The translations under genes and the position numbers were made by a program. A model generated the notes under the pieces. It searched no databases, had not been told where the DNA came from, and worked only from the letters and a program-made list of their open reading frames with translations. Positions 1 to 7,018 of a stretch of DNA of 20,360 nt are shown here, piece by piece. Origin of the DNA: CAAGNP01 sp045644725 (GTDB lineage Bacteria; Bacteroidota; Bacteroidia; Bacteroidales; UBA932); the NCBI GenBank assembly GCA_045644725.1, contig JAZRHK010000102.1, positions 1 through 20,360 of the forward strand. The letters run 5' to 3'. Numbering within the stretch: the first letter of the stretch is position 1; each line of letters opens with the position of its first letter.

Positions 1-80
1 TGCACAAATATCTCGCTGAAAATCGACACAGGTGTCATTAATAAAAATAAAATCGGGCGCAAGCGCCCCAAGGTGAAAGC
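1..80 (+). other. Upstream edge with short GC hairpin before the portal gene
   Basis: No gene can be assigned with confidence. Frame 1 is open from the window edge to a TGA at 118-120 and could be the tail of an upstream gene overlapping the portal start; frame 3 closes near position 41 and frame 2 at 16-18, so any of the three could hold the end of the preceding gene. A GC-rich inverted repeat at 55-68 (GGGCGC AA GCGCCC) can form a 5-bp stem with a 4-base loop, but no T tract follows, so it is not a clear terminator. It sits directly before the portal ribosome binding site AAGGTG (70-75). Confidence 0.3.
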
Positions 81-1298
81 ATGGACTACAAAGGCATCCC
101 ATTTTTACAGTACAAATTGATAATGAAAAGGCTGAGGACTCTCAAGCGCTATAAATACTATGAGATGAAAAATCTTGCATTTGACTTCGGCATCTCATCG
201 CCTCCGGAGCTGCTCATGTGGAACAGTGTGATCGGATGGTGTGCAAGGGGAGTCGATTCCCTGGCCGACAGACTCGATCTGTATGGATTCAAGGATGATG
301 TGTTTGATATGACGGCCATCTATGACCTCAACAACAGGGACATTCTGATTGACTCGGCAATCCTCGGAGCTCTGATCTGCTCATGTTCATTTGTTTACAT
401 CTCAGAGGATGAAAACGGATTCCCAAGGCTCCAGGTCATCGGAGGTGATGATGCCACCGGAATAATGGATCCTGTGACGATGATGCTCAATGAAGGATAT
501 GCAGTCCTTGAGCGTGATGAGTTCGGAGTTCCCACCAAAGAGGCTTATTTCACATATGAGTACACAGCATTTTACGAAAACGGAAATCTGGTCCAGGAGA
601 TTCCCAATAAGGCTCCATATCCGTTGCTCGTTCCGATAGTATTCAGACCTGATGGTCACAGGCTATTCGGACATAGTCGCATATCCAGGGCCTGCATGTC
701 GATCACCGGATCGGCGCTCAGGACCATCAAGAGATCCGAAATCTCTGCAGAGTTTTTCTCATTCCCTCAGAAGTATGTCACAGGACTTGATCCTGACACC
801 GAGGGAGACCTCGACAAATGGGCAGCAGCCATGTCGGCGATGATGAAGTTCACCGTCAACGAAGATGGACAGGACAAGGTCAAGGTCGGACAATTTGCCC
901 AGCAGTCAATGGGACCTCATACAGAGCAGCTCAAGATGTTTGCATCTATGTTTGCCGGAGAGGTGGGACTCACCCTGGATGATCTGGGATTCCCCAACAG
1001 TGTACCGACAAGCTATGACAGCATAAAAGCAATGCACGAAAATTTAAGACTCACCGCAAAGGGTGCACAAAAGGACTTTGCAGTGGGTTTTTTAAATGCC
1101 GGATTTTTGGCAGCATGTGTGCGTGATGATTTCAAATATGACAGATCTCAGATCACCTACACAAAAGCAATGTGGTTGCCACCGTTCCCTGCAGATGTGT
1201 CAACTCTCTCCGGAGTAGGAGATGCTCTCCAGAAGATCGGCACCACATTCCCGGACTACCTGACACAGGAAAAGCTCCAGGAGCTGACTGGTATATGA
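81..1298 (+). CDS. Phage portal protein
   Basis: A 405-aa protein judged to be the portal, the dodecameric ring at one capsid vertex through which DNA is packaged and to which the tail attaches. Support: typical portal length; an N-terminal region rich in aromatic and charged residues; a central segment running from RPDGHRLFGHSRIS to a long helical region of the sort found in SPP1 gp6-like and HK97-like portals; and the position just before a MuF-like minor head protein, the usual neighbour. The ATG at 81 is preceded by AAGGTG at 6 bases. No small terminase gene lies between it and the window edge. The large terminase, normally upstream of the portal, is instead two genes downstream. The family call rests on overall pattern and context, not on a single diagnostic motif. 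Confidence 0.85.
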   Translation: MDYKGIPFLQYKLIMKRLRTLKRYKYYEMKNLAFDFGISSPPELLMWNSVIGWCARGVDSLADRLDLYGFKDDVFDMTAIYDLNNRDILIDSAILGALICSCSFVYISEDENGFPRLQVIGGDDATGIMDPVTMMLNEGYAVLERDEFGVPTKEAYFTYEYTAFYENGNLVQEIPNKAPYPLLVPIVFRPDGHRLFGHSRISRACMSITGSALRTIKRSEISAEFFSFPQKYVTGLDPDTEGDLDKWAAAMSAMMKFTVNEDGQDKVKVGQFAQQSMGPHTEQLKMFASMFAGEVGLTLDDLGFPNSVPTSYDSIKAMHENLRLTAKGAQKDFAVGFLNAGFLAACVRDDFKYDRSQITYTKAMWLPPFPADVSTLSGVGDALQKIGTTFPDYLTQEKLQELTGI

Positions 1299-1308
1299 TA
1301 AGTATCAC

Positions 1309-1352
1309 CATTCATATACAAAGCACATGAAAAGCATATAAAAAGCATATAA
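1309..1352. repeat. Tandem 11-bp iteron-like repeats in the portal-MuF gap
   Basis: Three consecutive 11-bp units lie head to tail: AAAGCACATGA (1320-1330), AAAGCATATAA (1331-1341) and AAAGCATATAA (1342-1352). The last two are identical and the first differs at two positions. A weaker fourth unit, CATTCATATAC (1309-1319), matches 7 of 11. The 11-bp period is about one helical turn, so a protein reading CATAT would sit on one face of the DNA. The repeats lie in the 173-bp non-coding gap, immediately before a hairpin. Such arrays are known as binding sites for small terminases (cos/pac) and repressors; which applies here is not shown by the sequence. Confidence 0.75.
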
Positions 1353-1377
1353 AATCATACCCTCCGGAATGATTTTT
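1351..1377 (+). terminator. Terminator-like hairpin A after the portal gene
   Basis: An 8-bp stem AAAATCAT (1351-1358) pairs with ATGATTTT (1369-1376) around a 10-base loop, within which CC/GG (1360-1361 with 1366-1367) can also pair. The run of five T (1373-1377) overlaps the 3' arm, as in AT-rich bidirectional terminators. The stem is AT-rich, so termination may be weak. It follows directly on the 11-bp repeats, and its 5' arm overlaps the last unit by two bases. Confidence 0.45.
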
Positions 1378-1390
1378 AATATGAGGCCGA

Positions 1391-1437
1391 CATCGGTTGC
1401 AAACGATGAGGGAGTTGTCCACCAGCTCCCTTTTATT
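1391..1437 (+). terminator. Stacked hairpins B and C with T tract
   Basis: Two adjacent stem-loops without a spacer. Hairpin B: CATCG (1391-1395) with CGATG (1404-1408), 8-base loop. Hairpin C: GGGAGTTG (1410-1417) with CAGCTCCC (1423-1430), 5-base loop, one G-U type pair, extendable by A1409-T1431. TTTTATT follows at 1431-1437. Hairpin C has the shape of an intrinsic terminator; B and C could stack coaxially. It ends 35 bases before the MuF start, so termination here would cut the MuF and terminase genes off from portal transcription. Confidence 0.5.
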
Positions 1438-1471
1438 GTGCCTAAAAGGTGGGGAAAGGTGGACAAATGGC

Positions 1472-2410
1472 ATGGTTAAAGACGTAGTGCCGGAGCTGCA
1501 GGATCAGATCGGCACCCGGTTCCGGAGCAGTATCCTGAGGGACAGAACACTCCAGCGAGTAGGTAAGAGAATAGAGACCGGAAGGGCAGACCTGTCAGAT
1601 GCTCATGCATTTGCGGAGAGGCTCGGTTTTAATCTATCCGAAGCCCTCGTCGGGACTCTTACTCAGGAGAACCTCCCGAATGGGACTCTTTACTACAACA
1701 TAGCAGAGAGGACCGTCATCCCGGCTCTTGAAAATAACTATGAGCTGGTTAATGAGGCAGCAGCGACTATCCAAAAGACGATAGACCAGCAGGTCGGCAT
1801 CGGTCTCGGATCAGTGAGAGCGGATTTTCCGCTTGAGAGGATCCAGAACCTCATCGACAAGATGACTGCAGATGATATCACTTATGAGCAGGTCATCAGA
1901 TGGCTCATGGAGCCTATCGTCAACAACTCTGAGGCATTTGCGGATGATTACATCAGAGCAAATGCGGATTTCAGAGCGAAGGCAGGACTCCGGACAAAGA
2001 TCACCAGAAGGGTGGCAAATAACTGTTGCGACTGGTGTGCTGCGATGGCCGGGACGTGGATCTACGGATCCGAACCTCCGGACATCTATCGCAGGCATGA
2101 GTTTTGCAGATGCACTGTGACATATCAATCTGACAAGACATCCCAGAATGTGTGGTCAAAAAGGAAATGGGAGACTCCCAAAGAGGACATCCTGGAGAGG
2201 CTCAGGGCAACAACAAAGTCCGGTCTCACTCCTCAGGAGAGACAGAGTCAGATCGAGCAGCTCCAACGAGATGCAGACATCAGACGATTTATGACGGAGA
2301 CCGGATACACCAGAGAGACTGCAAGGAGATCCACAAGAAAAAAGACTCCTGCAGAGATCGATGCTGAGATAGCCAAAATCAAGGAGAGGCAGGAGAACAT
2401 ACGGAGGTAA
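1472..2410 (+). CDS. MuF-like minor head protein
   Basis: A 312-aa minor capsid / head morphogenesis protein of the MuF (SPP1 gp7) type, which sits inside the head near the portal and is ejected or processed in some phages. The C-terminal half has the family's cysteine/histidine signature: CCDWC (C185, C186, C189) then RRHEFCRC (H209, C212, C214), probably a metal- or disulfide-stabilised fold. After it comes a long charged helical tail (230-312) rich in Arg, Glu and Gln, a likely coiled coil. I chose ATG 1472 because AAAGGTGG (1455-1462) lies 9 bases upstream; the longer reading from TTG 1397 would run through hairpins B and C and has no ribosome binding site. An ATG at 1467 in another frame stops after six codons. 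Directly after the portal as expected, but here also directly before the large terminase. Confidence 0.82.
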   Translation: MVKDVVPELQDQIGTRFRSSILRDRTLQRVGKRIETGRADLSDAHAFAERLGFNLSEALVGTLTQENLPNGTLYYNIAERTVIPALENNYELVNEAAATIQKTIDQQVGIGLGSVRADFPLERIQNLIDKMTADDITYEQVIRWLMEPIVNNSEAFADDYIRANADFRAKAGLRTKITRRVANNCCDWCAAMAGTWIYGSEPPDIYRRHEFCRCTVTYQSDKTSQNVWSKRKWETPKEDILERLRATTKSGLTPQERQSQIEQLQRDADIRRFMTETGYTRETARRSTRKKTPAEIDAEIAKIKERQENIRR

Positions 2411-2413
2411 AGG

Positions 2414-3856
2414 ATGAGGATTGACAATCAAAATCCCTCTTTTACCAATGTAAAGACCTCAAAAAAGACCAGAGGCAACATCGCCATCACTCAGTATAAG
2501 GCTACAGGGCAACAGCTCTATGTTTGGCAGCAGAGGCAGATCAAAGCGATCGAGGCGCTTAATCCGGACGGATCATGGAAACACATGACATATTGCATAT
2601 GTGTCTCCAGACGAAACGGAAAAGGTGAGATCCTCGCAGCCAGGATGATGGACGGCATCATCAACCTGGGAGAAAAGATCGTCTACACAGCGCACAGGAC
2701 CACAACATCACACGATGCTTTCACTAGACTATATACCCTGCTAAAAAAAGCTGGTTATGAGGAGTTCAACAAAAAGAAAAAGGAGATGCCGGAGAAATCC
2801 TTTTATAAATCTCAGCAGTATGGCCTGGAGCATATCGAGGTCACTGGTGGAGGTGTTGTTGATTTCCGAACAAGGACCGATAGTGGCGGACTCGGTGAAG
2901 GTTTCGATTTGCTCATCATCGATGAGGCTCAGGAATACACTGAGAGGCAGCAGTCAGCTCTTTCCTACTGCGTATCATCCTCAAAAAATCCTCAGACGAT
3001 TCTGGTCGGCACACCTCCGACTGTATCATCCAAGGGCGATGTGTTCGTTAAGATCAGAGAATCAGTCCTAAACAGGACCGCAGAGGAGACAGGCTGGGCC
3101 GAATGGTCCACACCCGATTTTGTCGAGGGCAAAGCGCTCAAGGATCCAAAGCTCTGGAAAAGATACAACCCATCATATGGGACCATCCTCACAGACAGAA
3201 AGATCAGGGCAGAGCTCAAAAACGGAGATCTGGATTTTAACATTCAGAGACTCGGATACTGGTGCACGTTTAAACCGGAGTCAGCAATATCTGAGCAGGA
3301 ATGGGATGACCTCAAGGTCGATGCACTCCCGGAGCTTAAAAACACAAGATATCTCGGGATCAAGTATGGCCGAGACGGTGTCAATTGTGCATTATCGATC
3401 GCATCCAAAACAAAGGATGGAAAGATATTTGTCGAATCAATCGCATGTACGTCAGTCAGAGCCGGAAACGGATGGCTTTTTGAATACATCCAGAACCCGA
3501 GAGTTGCCAAGGTTGCCATTGACGGAGCATCCGGGCAAAAGCTCCTGGTCGATCAGCTCCATGAGTTCAAGCTCAAAAAGCTGGACATCATCCAGCCGAC
3601 AGTCGGAGAGATCATCTCATCTGATGCGATGTTCGAGCAGGCCCTATATGCAAAGACAATCTGCCACAGAGGGCAGAACAGTCTCAGGACCTGTGTGACA
3701 AACTGCAAAAAGAGACTGATCGGATCCAAAGGAGGATTCGGATATACATCCCTTTTGGACACGTCAGACATTGCCCTGATGGAGTCAATGATCCTAGCCT
3801 ACTGGTTAGCAGCGACATCCAAGGAAGAAAAAAGAAAACAAAAAATAAGTTGTTAA
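2414..3856 (+). CDS. terL: Terminase large subunit
   Basis: A 480-aa packaging motor ATPase/nuclease that cuts concatemeric DNA and pumps it through the portal. ATPase half: Walker A SRRNGKGE (65-72), Walker B LLIIDEAQE (166-174) with the catalytic Glu at 171, and coupling motif VGTPP (198-202). Nuclease half with RNase H-like fold: beta strand YLGIKYGRDG (313-322), VAIDG (367-371) and DTSDIALMES (449-458) with D370 and D452 as likely metal ligands. The first aspartate normally found in the first strand (GxD) is replaced by K317; D321 four residues on might substitute. ATG 2414 is preceded by GGAGG, which overlaps the end of the MuF gene, so the two are translationally linked. The position downstream of portal and MuF is non-canonical. 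No small terminase is visible in the window. Confidence 0.95.
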   Translation: MRIDNQNPSFTNVKTSKKTRGNIAITQYKATGQQLYVWQQRQIKAIEALNPDGSWKHMTYCICVSRRNGKGEILAARMMDGIINLGEKIVYTAHRTTTSHDAFTRLYTLLKKAGYEEFNKKKKEMPEKSFYKSQQYGLEHIEVTGGGVVDFRTRTDSGGLGEGFDLLIIDEAQEYTERQQSALSYCVSSSKNPQTILVGTPPTVSSKGDVFVKIRESVLNRTAEETGWAEWSTPDFVEGKALKDPKLWKRYNPSYGTILTDRKIRAELKNGDLDFNIQRLGYWCTFKPESAISEQEWDDLKVDALPELKNTRYLGIKYGRDGVNCALSIASKTKDGKIFVESIACTSVRAGNGWLFEYIQNPRVAKVAIDGASGQKLLVDQLHEFKLKKLDIIQPTVGEIISSDAMFEQALYAKTICHRGQNSLRTCVTNCKKRLIGSKGGFGYTSLLDTSDIALMESMILAYWLAATSKEEKRKQKISC

Positions 3857-3882
3857 AGAGGATCCCAAGAGGATCCTTTTTT
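3855..3882 (+). terminator. Intrinsic terminator after the terminase
   Basis: AGGATCC (3859-3865) and GGATCCT (3871-3877) form a 7-bp stem with a 5-base loop. The stem extends outward by A-T and G-T pairs into the T6 run (3877-3882), so about 10 bp can pair. It begins at the terminase stop codon (TAA 3854-3856). This is the best terminator in the window. I see no convincing promoter between it and the scaffold gene, so partial read-through or antitermination is implied if the head and tail genes are transcribed from upstream. Confidence 0.75.
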
Positions 3883-3928
3883 AATACAAAAAACTACGTT
3901 TACTCAACGGTAAAAGAGGAGGAAAGAA

Positions 3929-4438
3929 ATGAGTGATTTCAAAGTGATCGAGACACAGGAAGATTTTGACAAGGCCATTCAGAAAAGACTGGCCCAGAAG
4001 GACAGAGAGCTGGAGGAGCAGTACAAGGACTTTTTAAGTCCCGAAAAAGCCAAGGACCTCAAGGCCGAATATGAAAAGCGCCTGGAGGAGGCAAACAAGC
4101 TCCTTGAAAGTGCAAATGCAAAGCTCACCGACCATGACAAGATCGTGTCCGATCTCACACAGAGAGCACAGGCTGCAGAGACCTCGCTCCTTAAGAGCAA
4201 AGTTGCAATCGAGAAGGGCATCCCGATCGAGTTTGCATCAAGACTCATGGGAGCAAATGAGGAGGAGCTCGCAAAAGATGCGGACAGCATCGCCAAGCTT
4301 TTTGGCAAGGCAAAACCGCAGGCAGCTCCACTCCACACCAATGAGGTAGGAGGCAGTCACGCTCCACAGCAGACAAATACCAATGCTGCACTGCTCGGTA
4401 TGCTCAATCAGCTCAACGAGCAGATGCAACCAAATTAA
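3929..4438 (+). CDS. Capsid scaffold protein (GP20/DUF4355-like)
   Basis: A 169-aa scaffold that directs assembly of the major capsid protein into procapsids and then leaves or is degraded. The first 95 residues are highly charged and helical (heptad-like, rich in Lys, Glu, Leu and Ala), a long coiled coil. The segment SKVAIEKGIPIEFASRLMG (90-108) followed by ANEEELAKDADSIAKLFG is the recognisable core of phage GP20/DUF4355 scaffolds. The tail (128-169) is Gln/Asn/Pro-rich and probably binds capsid protein. ATG 3929 has AGGAGG 7-8 bases upstream. It lies immediately before the major capsid gene, the usual place. It follows a terminator-like hairpin, so its transcription may rely on read-through. 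Confidence 0.88.
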   Translation: MSDFKVIETQEDFDKAIQKRLAQKDRELEEQYKDFLSPEKAKDLKAEYEKRLEEANKLLESANAKLTDHDKIVSDLTQRAQAAETSLLKSKVAIEKGIPIEFASRLMGANEEELAKDADSIAKLFGKAKPQAAPLHTNEVGGSHAPQQTNTNAALLGMLNQLNEQMQPN

Positions 4439-4449
4439 GGAGGTCAAAT

Positions 4450-5358
4450 ATGGCTAACGTATTATCAAAGGGCACTCTTTTCCCGGAGGAGCTCACAAAT
4501 CAGCTTTTTAATCTCGTAAGAGGCAAATCAGCACTCGCAAGACTCTCAGGCTCAGAGCCTATCCCTTTTAACGGAGAGAGAGTTTTCACATTCAACTTTG
4601 ACAAAGAGGCCGATCTCGTTGCTGAGAATGGTGCTAAATCAAACGGCGGAGCAACCGTATCTCCGGTAACCATCACACCTGTCAAGATCGAGTATGGCAT
4701 GAGAGTATCTGATGAGTTCAGATATGCAGCAGAGGAGATCCAGCTCCAGTATCTCAGAGCATTTGCAGAAGGATTCTCAAACAAGGCTGCAAGAGCTCTC
4801 GACATCATGGCTTTCCATGGTGTTAATCCCAGAACTGGCAACACAGCTGCTGTCCTCAGTGGCAACAACTTTGATGCTGTTATCGACCAGACCGTTGATT
4901 ATGACTCATCTGCTCCTCAGGACAATGTCCAGGCAGCAATCGACCTCATCCAGGCAAATGAGCATGATGTAACCGGAATGGCAATCTCTCCCGCTTTCAA
5001 GAGTGCCCTTGCATCTCTTAAGCAGACAAAAGATTCAAACGTTCCTCTTTTCCCTGATCTCGGATGGGGCAGAGACGTAACAGCTATCAATGGTCTCGCT
5101 ACAGATGTAAACAGCACTGTTTCATTCGGCGGATCAGCTGACAAGGCTGTTATCGGTAACTTTGCAGATTACTTCAAATGGGGCTTTGCTCGTCAGATCC
5201 CTATCGAGGTGATCGAATATGGTAATCCCGATAACGATGCAACAGCCGGAGATCTTAAGGGCCACAACCAGGTATATCTCAGAGGTGAGGCATATCTCGG
5301 ATGGGGCATCCTCGTTCCTGATGCATTTGCCATCGTAAAGAATGGTGTATCTGGCTGA
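4450..5358 (+). CDS. Major capsid protein (HK97 fold)
   Basis: A 302-aa main shell subunit. Seen: an N-terminal MANVLSKGTLFPEELTNQLF segment with arm character; ALARLSGSEPIPFNGERVF and KVEYGMRVSDEF-like strands (KIEYGMRVSDEF) typical of the HK97 E-loop/P-domain region; the ALDIMAFHGVNP helix; and a C-terminal LRGEAYLGWGILVPDAFAIVK, the usual end of this family ('R.e.r.g..v..p.Af..l'). No N-terminal delta domain is present, consistent with the separate scaffold gene upstream. The codons are strongly biased (GCT/GCA, CTC, ATC, GGC), consistent with high expression. AAGGAGG lies 7 bases before ATG 4450, close to the scaffold stop. Confidence 0.93.
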   Translation: MANVLSKGTLFPEELTNQLFNLVRGKSALARLSGSEPIPFNGERVFTFNFDKEADLVAENGAKSNGGATVSPVTITPVKIEYGMRVSDEFRYAAEEIQLQYLRAFAEGFSNKAARALDIMAFHGVNPRTGNTAAVLSGNNFDAVIDQTVDYDSSAPQDNVQAAIDLIQANEHDVTGMAISPAFKSALASLKQTKDSNVPLFPDLGWGRDVTAINGLATDVNSTVSFGGSADKAVIGNFADYFKWGFARQIPIEVIEYGNPDNDATAGDLKGHNQVYLRGEAYLGWGILVPDAFAIVKNGVSG

Positions 5359-5373
5359 TCGGGAGGATGACGT

Positions 5374-5649
5374 ATGCGCTATAAATACCACAATGTGGTG
5401 ACAGGCGCTGAGATTGAAACAAACAGCAGGATCTCAGCTCGTAACTGGAAAATAGTTGGAGAGGATGATCCTGTTGTTATTCCGGCGACTGAACCTGCAG
5501 ACCTGGCTCCGGAGATACTGGAGCCAGAGGATAATGACGAAGATCTCGCAGACTTTGATGACATCATACCCGAGGTTGTGGAGGAAAAGCCAAAACCAAA
5601 GGCCAAAAAGCCTGCCAAAAAGCCTGCTAAAAAAGGAGCAAAGAAATGA
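5374..5649 (+). CDS. Small head-region protein with histone-like lysine tail
   Basis: A 91-aa protein of unknown function between the capsid and connector genes. Three parts are visible: residues 1-29, a small domain of the form RYKYHNVVTGAEIETNSRIS then NWKIVG, which is common in short proteins at this locus in Firmicutes phages; residues 30-71, very acidic (Asp/Glu-rich, with Pro); and residues 72-91, a Lys/Pro/Ala tail (KPKPKAKKPAKKPAKKGAKK) like histone H1 or HU-type tails. The tail could bind DNA or anionic surface in the head; this is inference. GGGAGGA lies before ATG 5374. Its stop overlaps the next start (ATGA at 5646-5649). Confidence 0.75.
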   Translation: MRYKYHNVVTGAEIETNSRISARNWKIVGEDDPVVIPATEPADLAPEILEPEDNDEDLADFDDIIPEVVEEKPKPKAKKPAKKPAKKGAKK

Positions 5650-6065
5650 GTAATCCTGCATTTGCCACAGTCGAGGACATACAGAATCTGTGGAGACCAC
5701 TCACCGCAGATGAGCAGCAAAGAGCGGAATATCTTCTCCCTCTCGTCTCCGATGAGCTCAGAGTCCTTGCAAGTAATGTAAATATCGACCTGGATGCCAG
5801 GGCGACAGATGACAGTGCATATGCATCTGTCCTTAAGATCGTGACCGTTGATGTTGTCTGCAGAGTATTAAGACAGTCAACAGAGGGCGATGCCATGACA
5901 CAGGAATCACAGTCAGCTCTCGGCTATACCTGGAGCGGGACCTATGCTGTGGCAGGTGGAGGCATTGCCAATGCGATCCTTAAGAATGATCTTAAGAAAC
6001 TGGGAATTATGAGACAGCAGATGGGAGTCGTGAAGATATGGGGAAAATCAAAGGAATCACAGTAA
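5646..6065 (+). CDS. Head-tail connector (Gp15/Gp19/Gp42-like)
   Basis: A 139-aa adaptor that docks under the portal and starts the neck. The N-terminus (FATVEDIQNLWRPLTADEQQ) is the typical opening of the Gp15/Gp19/Gp42 connector family, followed by an all-helical body and the C-terminal signature of an Arg/Gln/Ser segment leading to GYTWSGTYAVAGGG and LKKLGI, which matches the family's 'GysyS.ty.n.gG.lfl...el..LG' ending. It is preceded by AAGGAG and overlaps the previous stop by 4 bases; the head closure gene overlaps its 3' end by 28 bases. Location and length are as expected. Confidence 0.85.
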   Translation: MSNPAFATVEDIQNLWRPLTADEQQRAEYLLPLVSDELRVLASNVNIDLDARATDDSAYASVLKIVTVDVVCRVLRQSTEGDAMTQESQSALGYTWSGTYAVAGGGIANAILKNDLKKLGIMRQQMGVVKIWGKSKESQ

Positions 6066-6457
6066 CCCTCTATGAGGAGAAGGTTATAGGATATGACTCA
6101 CTCAACGCAGCCATATATGAGGAGACTCCTGTTGAGGTTGACAACGTCCTGGTCGGTGAGCCATCAACCGATGACATCACATCCAGCACCAGCCTCTATG
6201 GGAAAAAGATCTCATACATGCTGGGGATCCCGAAGGGCGATACCCATGACTGGGTCAATAAAAAAGTTGAGTGGACTGATGCATATGGATACACCCATAA
6301 ATGTCAGACATTTGGCTATCCCATCACCGGGATTGAGTCAAATATCCCATCCCAGATCCCATGGCATATGAAAGTCAGGTGCGAAAGCTATGAGCAAAAC
6401 AAAGGTCAAACTGAATCTCCCGGGAATAAACCAGGTGATGAAGTCGGCTCCCATTAA
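6038..6457 (+). CDS. Head closure / minor capsid protein, C-terminally extended
   Basis: A 139-aa neck protein resembling the Minor_capsid_1-type head closure family: MGKIKGITVTLYEEK start, VDNVLVGEPSTDDI, LYGKKISYMLGIPKGDTHDW and TFGYPITGIESNIP are the recognisable blocks. Homologues of this type usually end soon after a sequence like the ESYE at 116-119 here. In this gene the frame continues for 20 codons (Q120-H139) across the first 68 bases of the next gene. Codon 120 is CAA where TAA would be expected if the next gene's second codon were AGT instead of AGC. The extension is therefore probably the result of a stop loss and looks non-conserved. It starts within the connector gene. Confidence 0.78.
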   Translation: MGKIKGITVTLYEEKVIGYDSLNAAIYEETPVEVDNVLVGEPSTDDITSSTSLYGKKISYMLGIPKGDTHDWVNKKVEWTDAYGYTHKCQTFGYPITGIESNIPSQIPWHMKVRCESYEQNKGQTESPGNKPGDEVGSH

Positions 6458-6665
6458 ATCGGCGCTCAAACAGGCAGCGGATGCCGTTGCGGATATTGCA
6501 GGAGAGGGATATGTCGCAGAAGATCCCAGGGATATCAACTGGATCGGAATCGTCAATGTCTACCCGGAAAACAAAGAGGCGGGACATGATAATTTCAAAA
6601 ACAACACGCTCCTCAAGGCAATACAAGCAGCAGGACTGCCTCTGACCAAGGGAGGGAAAAGATGA
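6390..6665 (+). CDS. Small neck/tail-connecting protein (HK97 gp10-like)
   Basis: A 91-aa protein with the layout of short gp10-like / minor capsid 2-type proteins: an opening helix (LPGINQVMKSAPIKSALKQA), ADAVADIAGEGYVAE, a short beta part (WIGIVNVYPEN) and a closing HDNFKNNTLLKAI helix, the best recognised block. It probably sits between head closure and tail terminator in the neck. AGGTG (6377-6381) lies 8 bases before ATG 6390, inside the upstream gene. It overlaps the upstream frame by 68 bases and the next gene by 4. Exact family membership is uncertain. Confidence 0.75.
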   Translation: MSKTKVKLNLPGINQVMKSAPIKSALKQAADAVADIAGEGYVAEDPRDINWIGIVNVYPENKEAGHDNFKNNTLLKAIQAAGLPLTKGGKR

Positions 6666-7006
6666 TCCTCGATGTAATCATTGATTACTGCAACAATTCA
6701 AATCTGGATGCTCCGGCATTTGCCGAGACACCAAAGCAAAACTGTCCCGATGAGTATTACATCATCGAGCTGATCGGAGAGCCGAGTGTAGACCAGATTG
6801 AGACTGCCACGATCGCAGTGAGATCCCATGCCCGGAACATGAAAAGAGCAGCAGATCTCTCCTACGACATGGACAATCTTTTGATGAATGGATTCATAGA
6901 GCTGGACTATATTGCCGGAGTAAAACGCAATACGATCGCCAACTTTACGGTCCAGAATACAAAAGAATACAGATTTCAAGGTGTTTATTTGATAACACAC
7001 TATTAA
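6662..7006 (+). CDS. Tail completion/terminator protein (minor capsid 3-like)
   Basis: A 114-aa protein. Position just before the major tail protein, length and the mixed alpha/beta pattern (opening helix, YYIIELIGEPSVDQIETATIAVRSHARNMKRAADLSYDM, closing NFTVQNTKEYRFQGVYLITHY) fit the tail-completion proteins that cap the tail tube and join it to the neck. The stretch 'A.dls..md..L' followed by a beta hairpin is usual in that family. It is translationally coupled to the gene before (ATGATGA-type overlap at 6662-6665). The call rests mainly on context. Confidence 0.7.
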   Translation: MILDVIIDYCNNSNLDAPAFAETPKQNCPDEYYIIELIGEPSVDQIETATIAVRSHARNMKRAADLSYDMDNLLMNGFIELDYIAGVKRNTIANFTVQNTKEYRFQGVYLITHY

Positions 7007-7018
7007 GGAGGTAAAGCT

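Noticed and set aside
1397..1471. Longer MuF frame starting at TTG 1397.
   Set aside because: It would run through hairpins B and C, has no ribosome binding site and adds residues not typical of the family; ATG 1472 has AAAGGTGG at the right distance.
3120..3698. 192-codon + strand frame inside the terminase gene.
   Set aside because: It overlaps the confident terminase in another frame, its Ser/Arg-rich translation is typical of a shifted frame and it lacks a ribosome binding site.
3883..3928. TAATAC-like box as a promoter for the scaffold and capsid genes.
   Set aside because: No -35 box at the right distance and only weak match to -10; kept as unexplained how the head genes are transcribed past the terminator.
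6038..6457. Sequencing frameshift as the reason for the long overlap at 6390-6457.
   Set aside because: Both frames are intact with a good ribosome binding site before 6390; a single base change (stop loss) explains it better than an indel.
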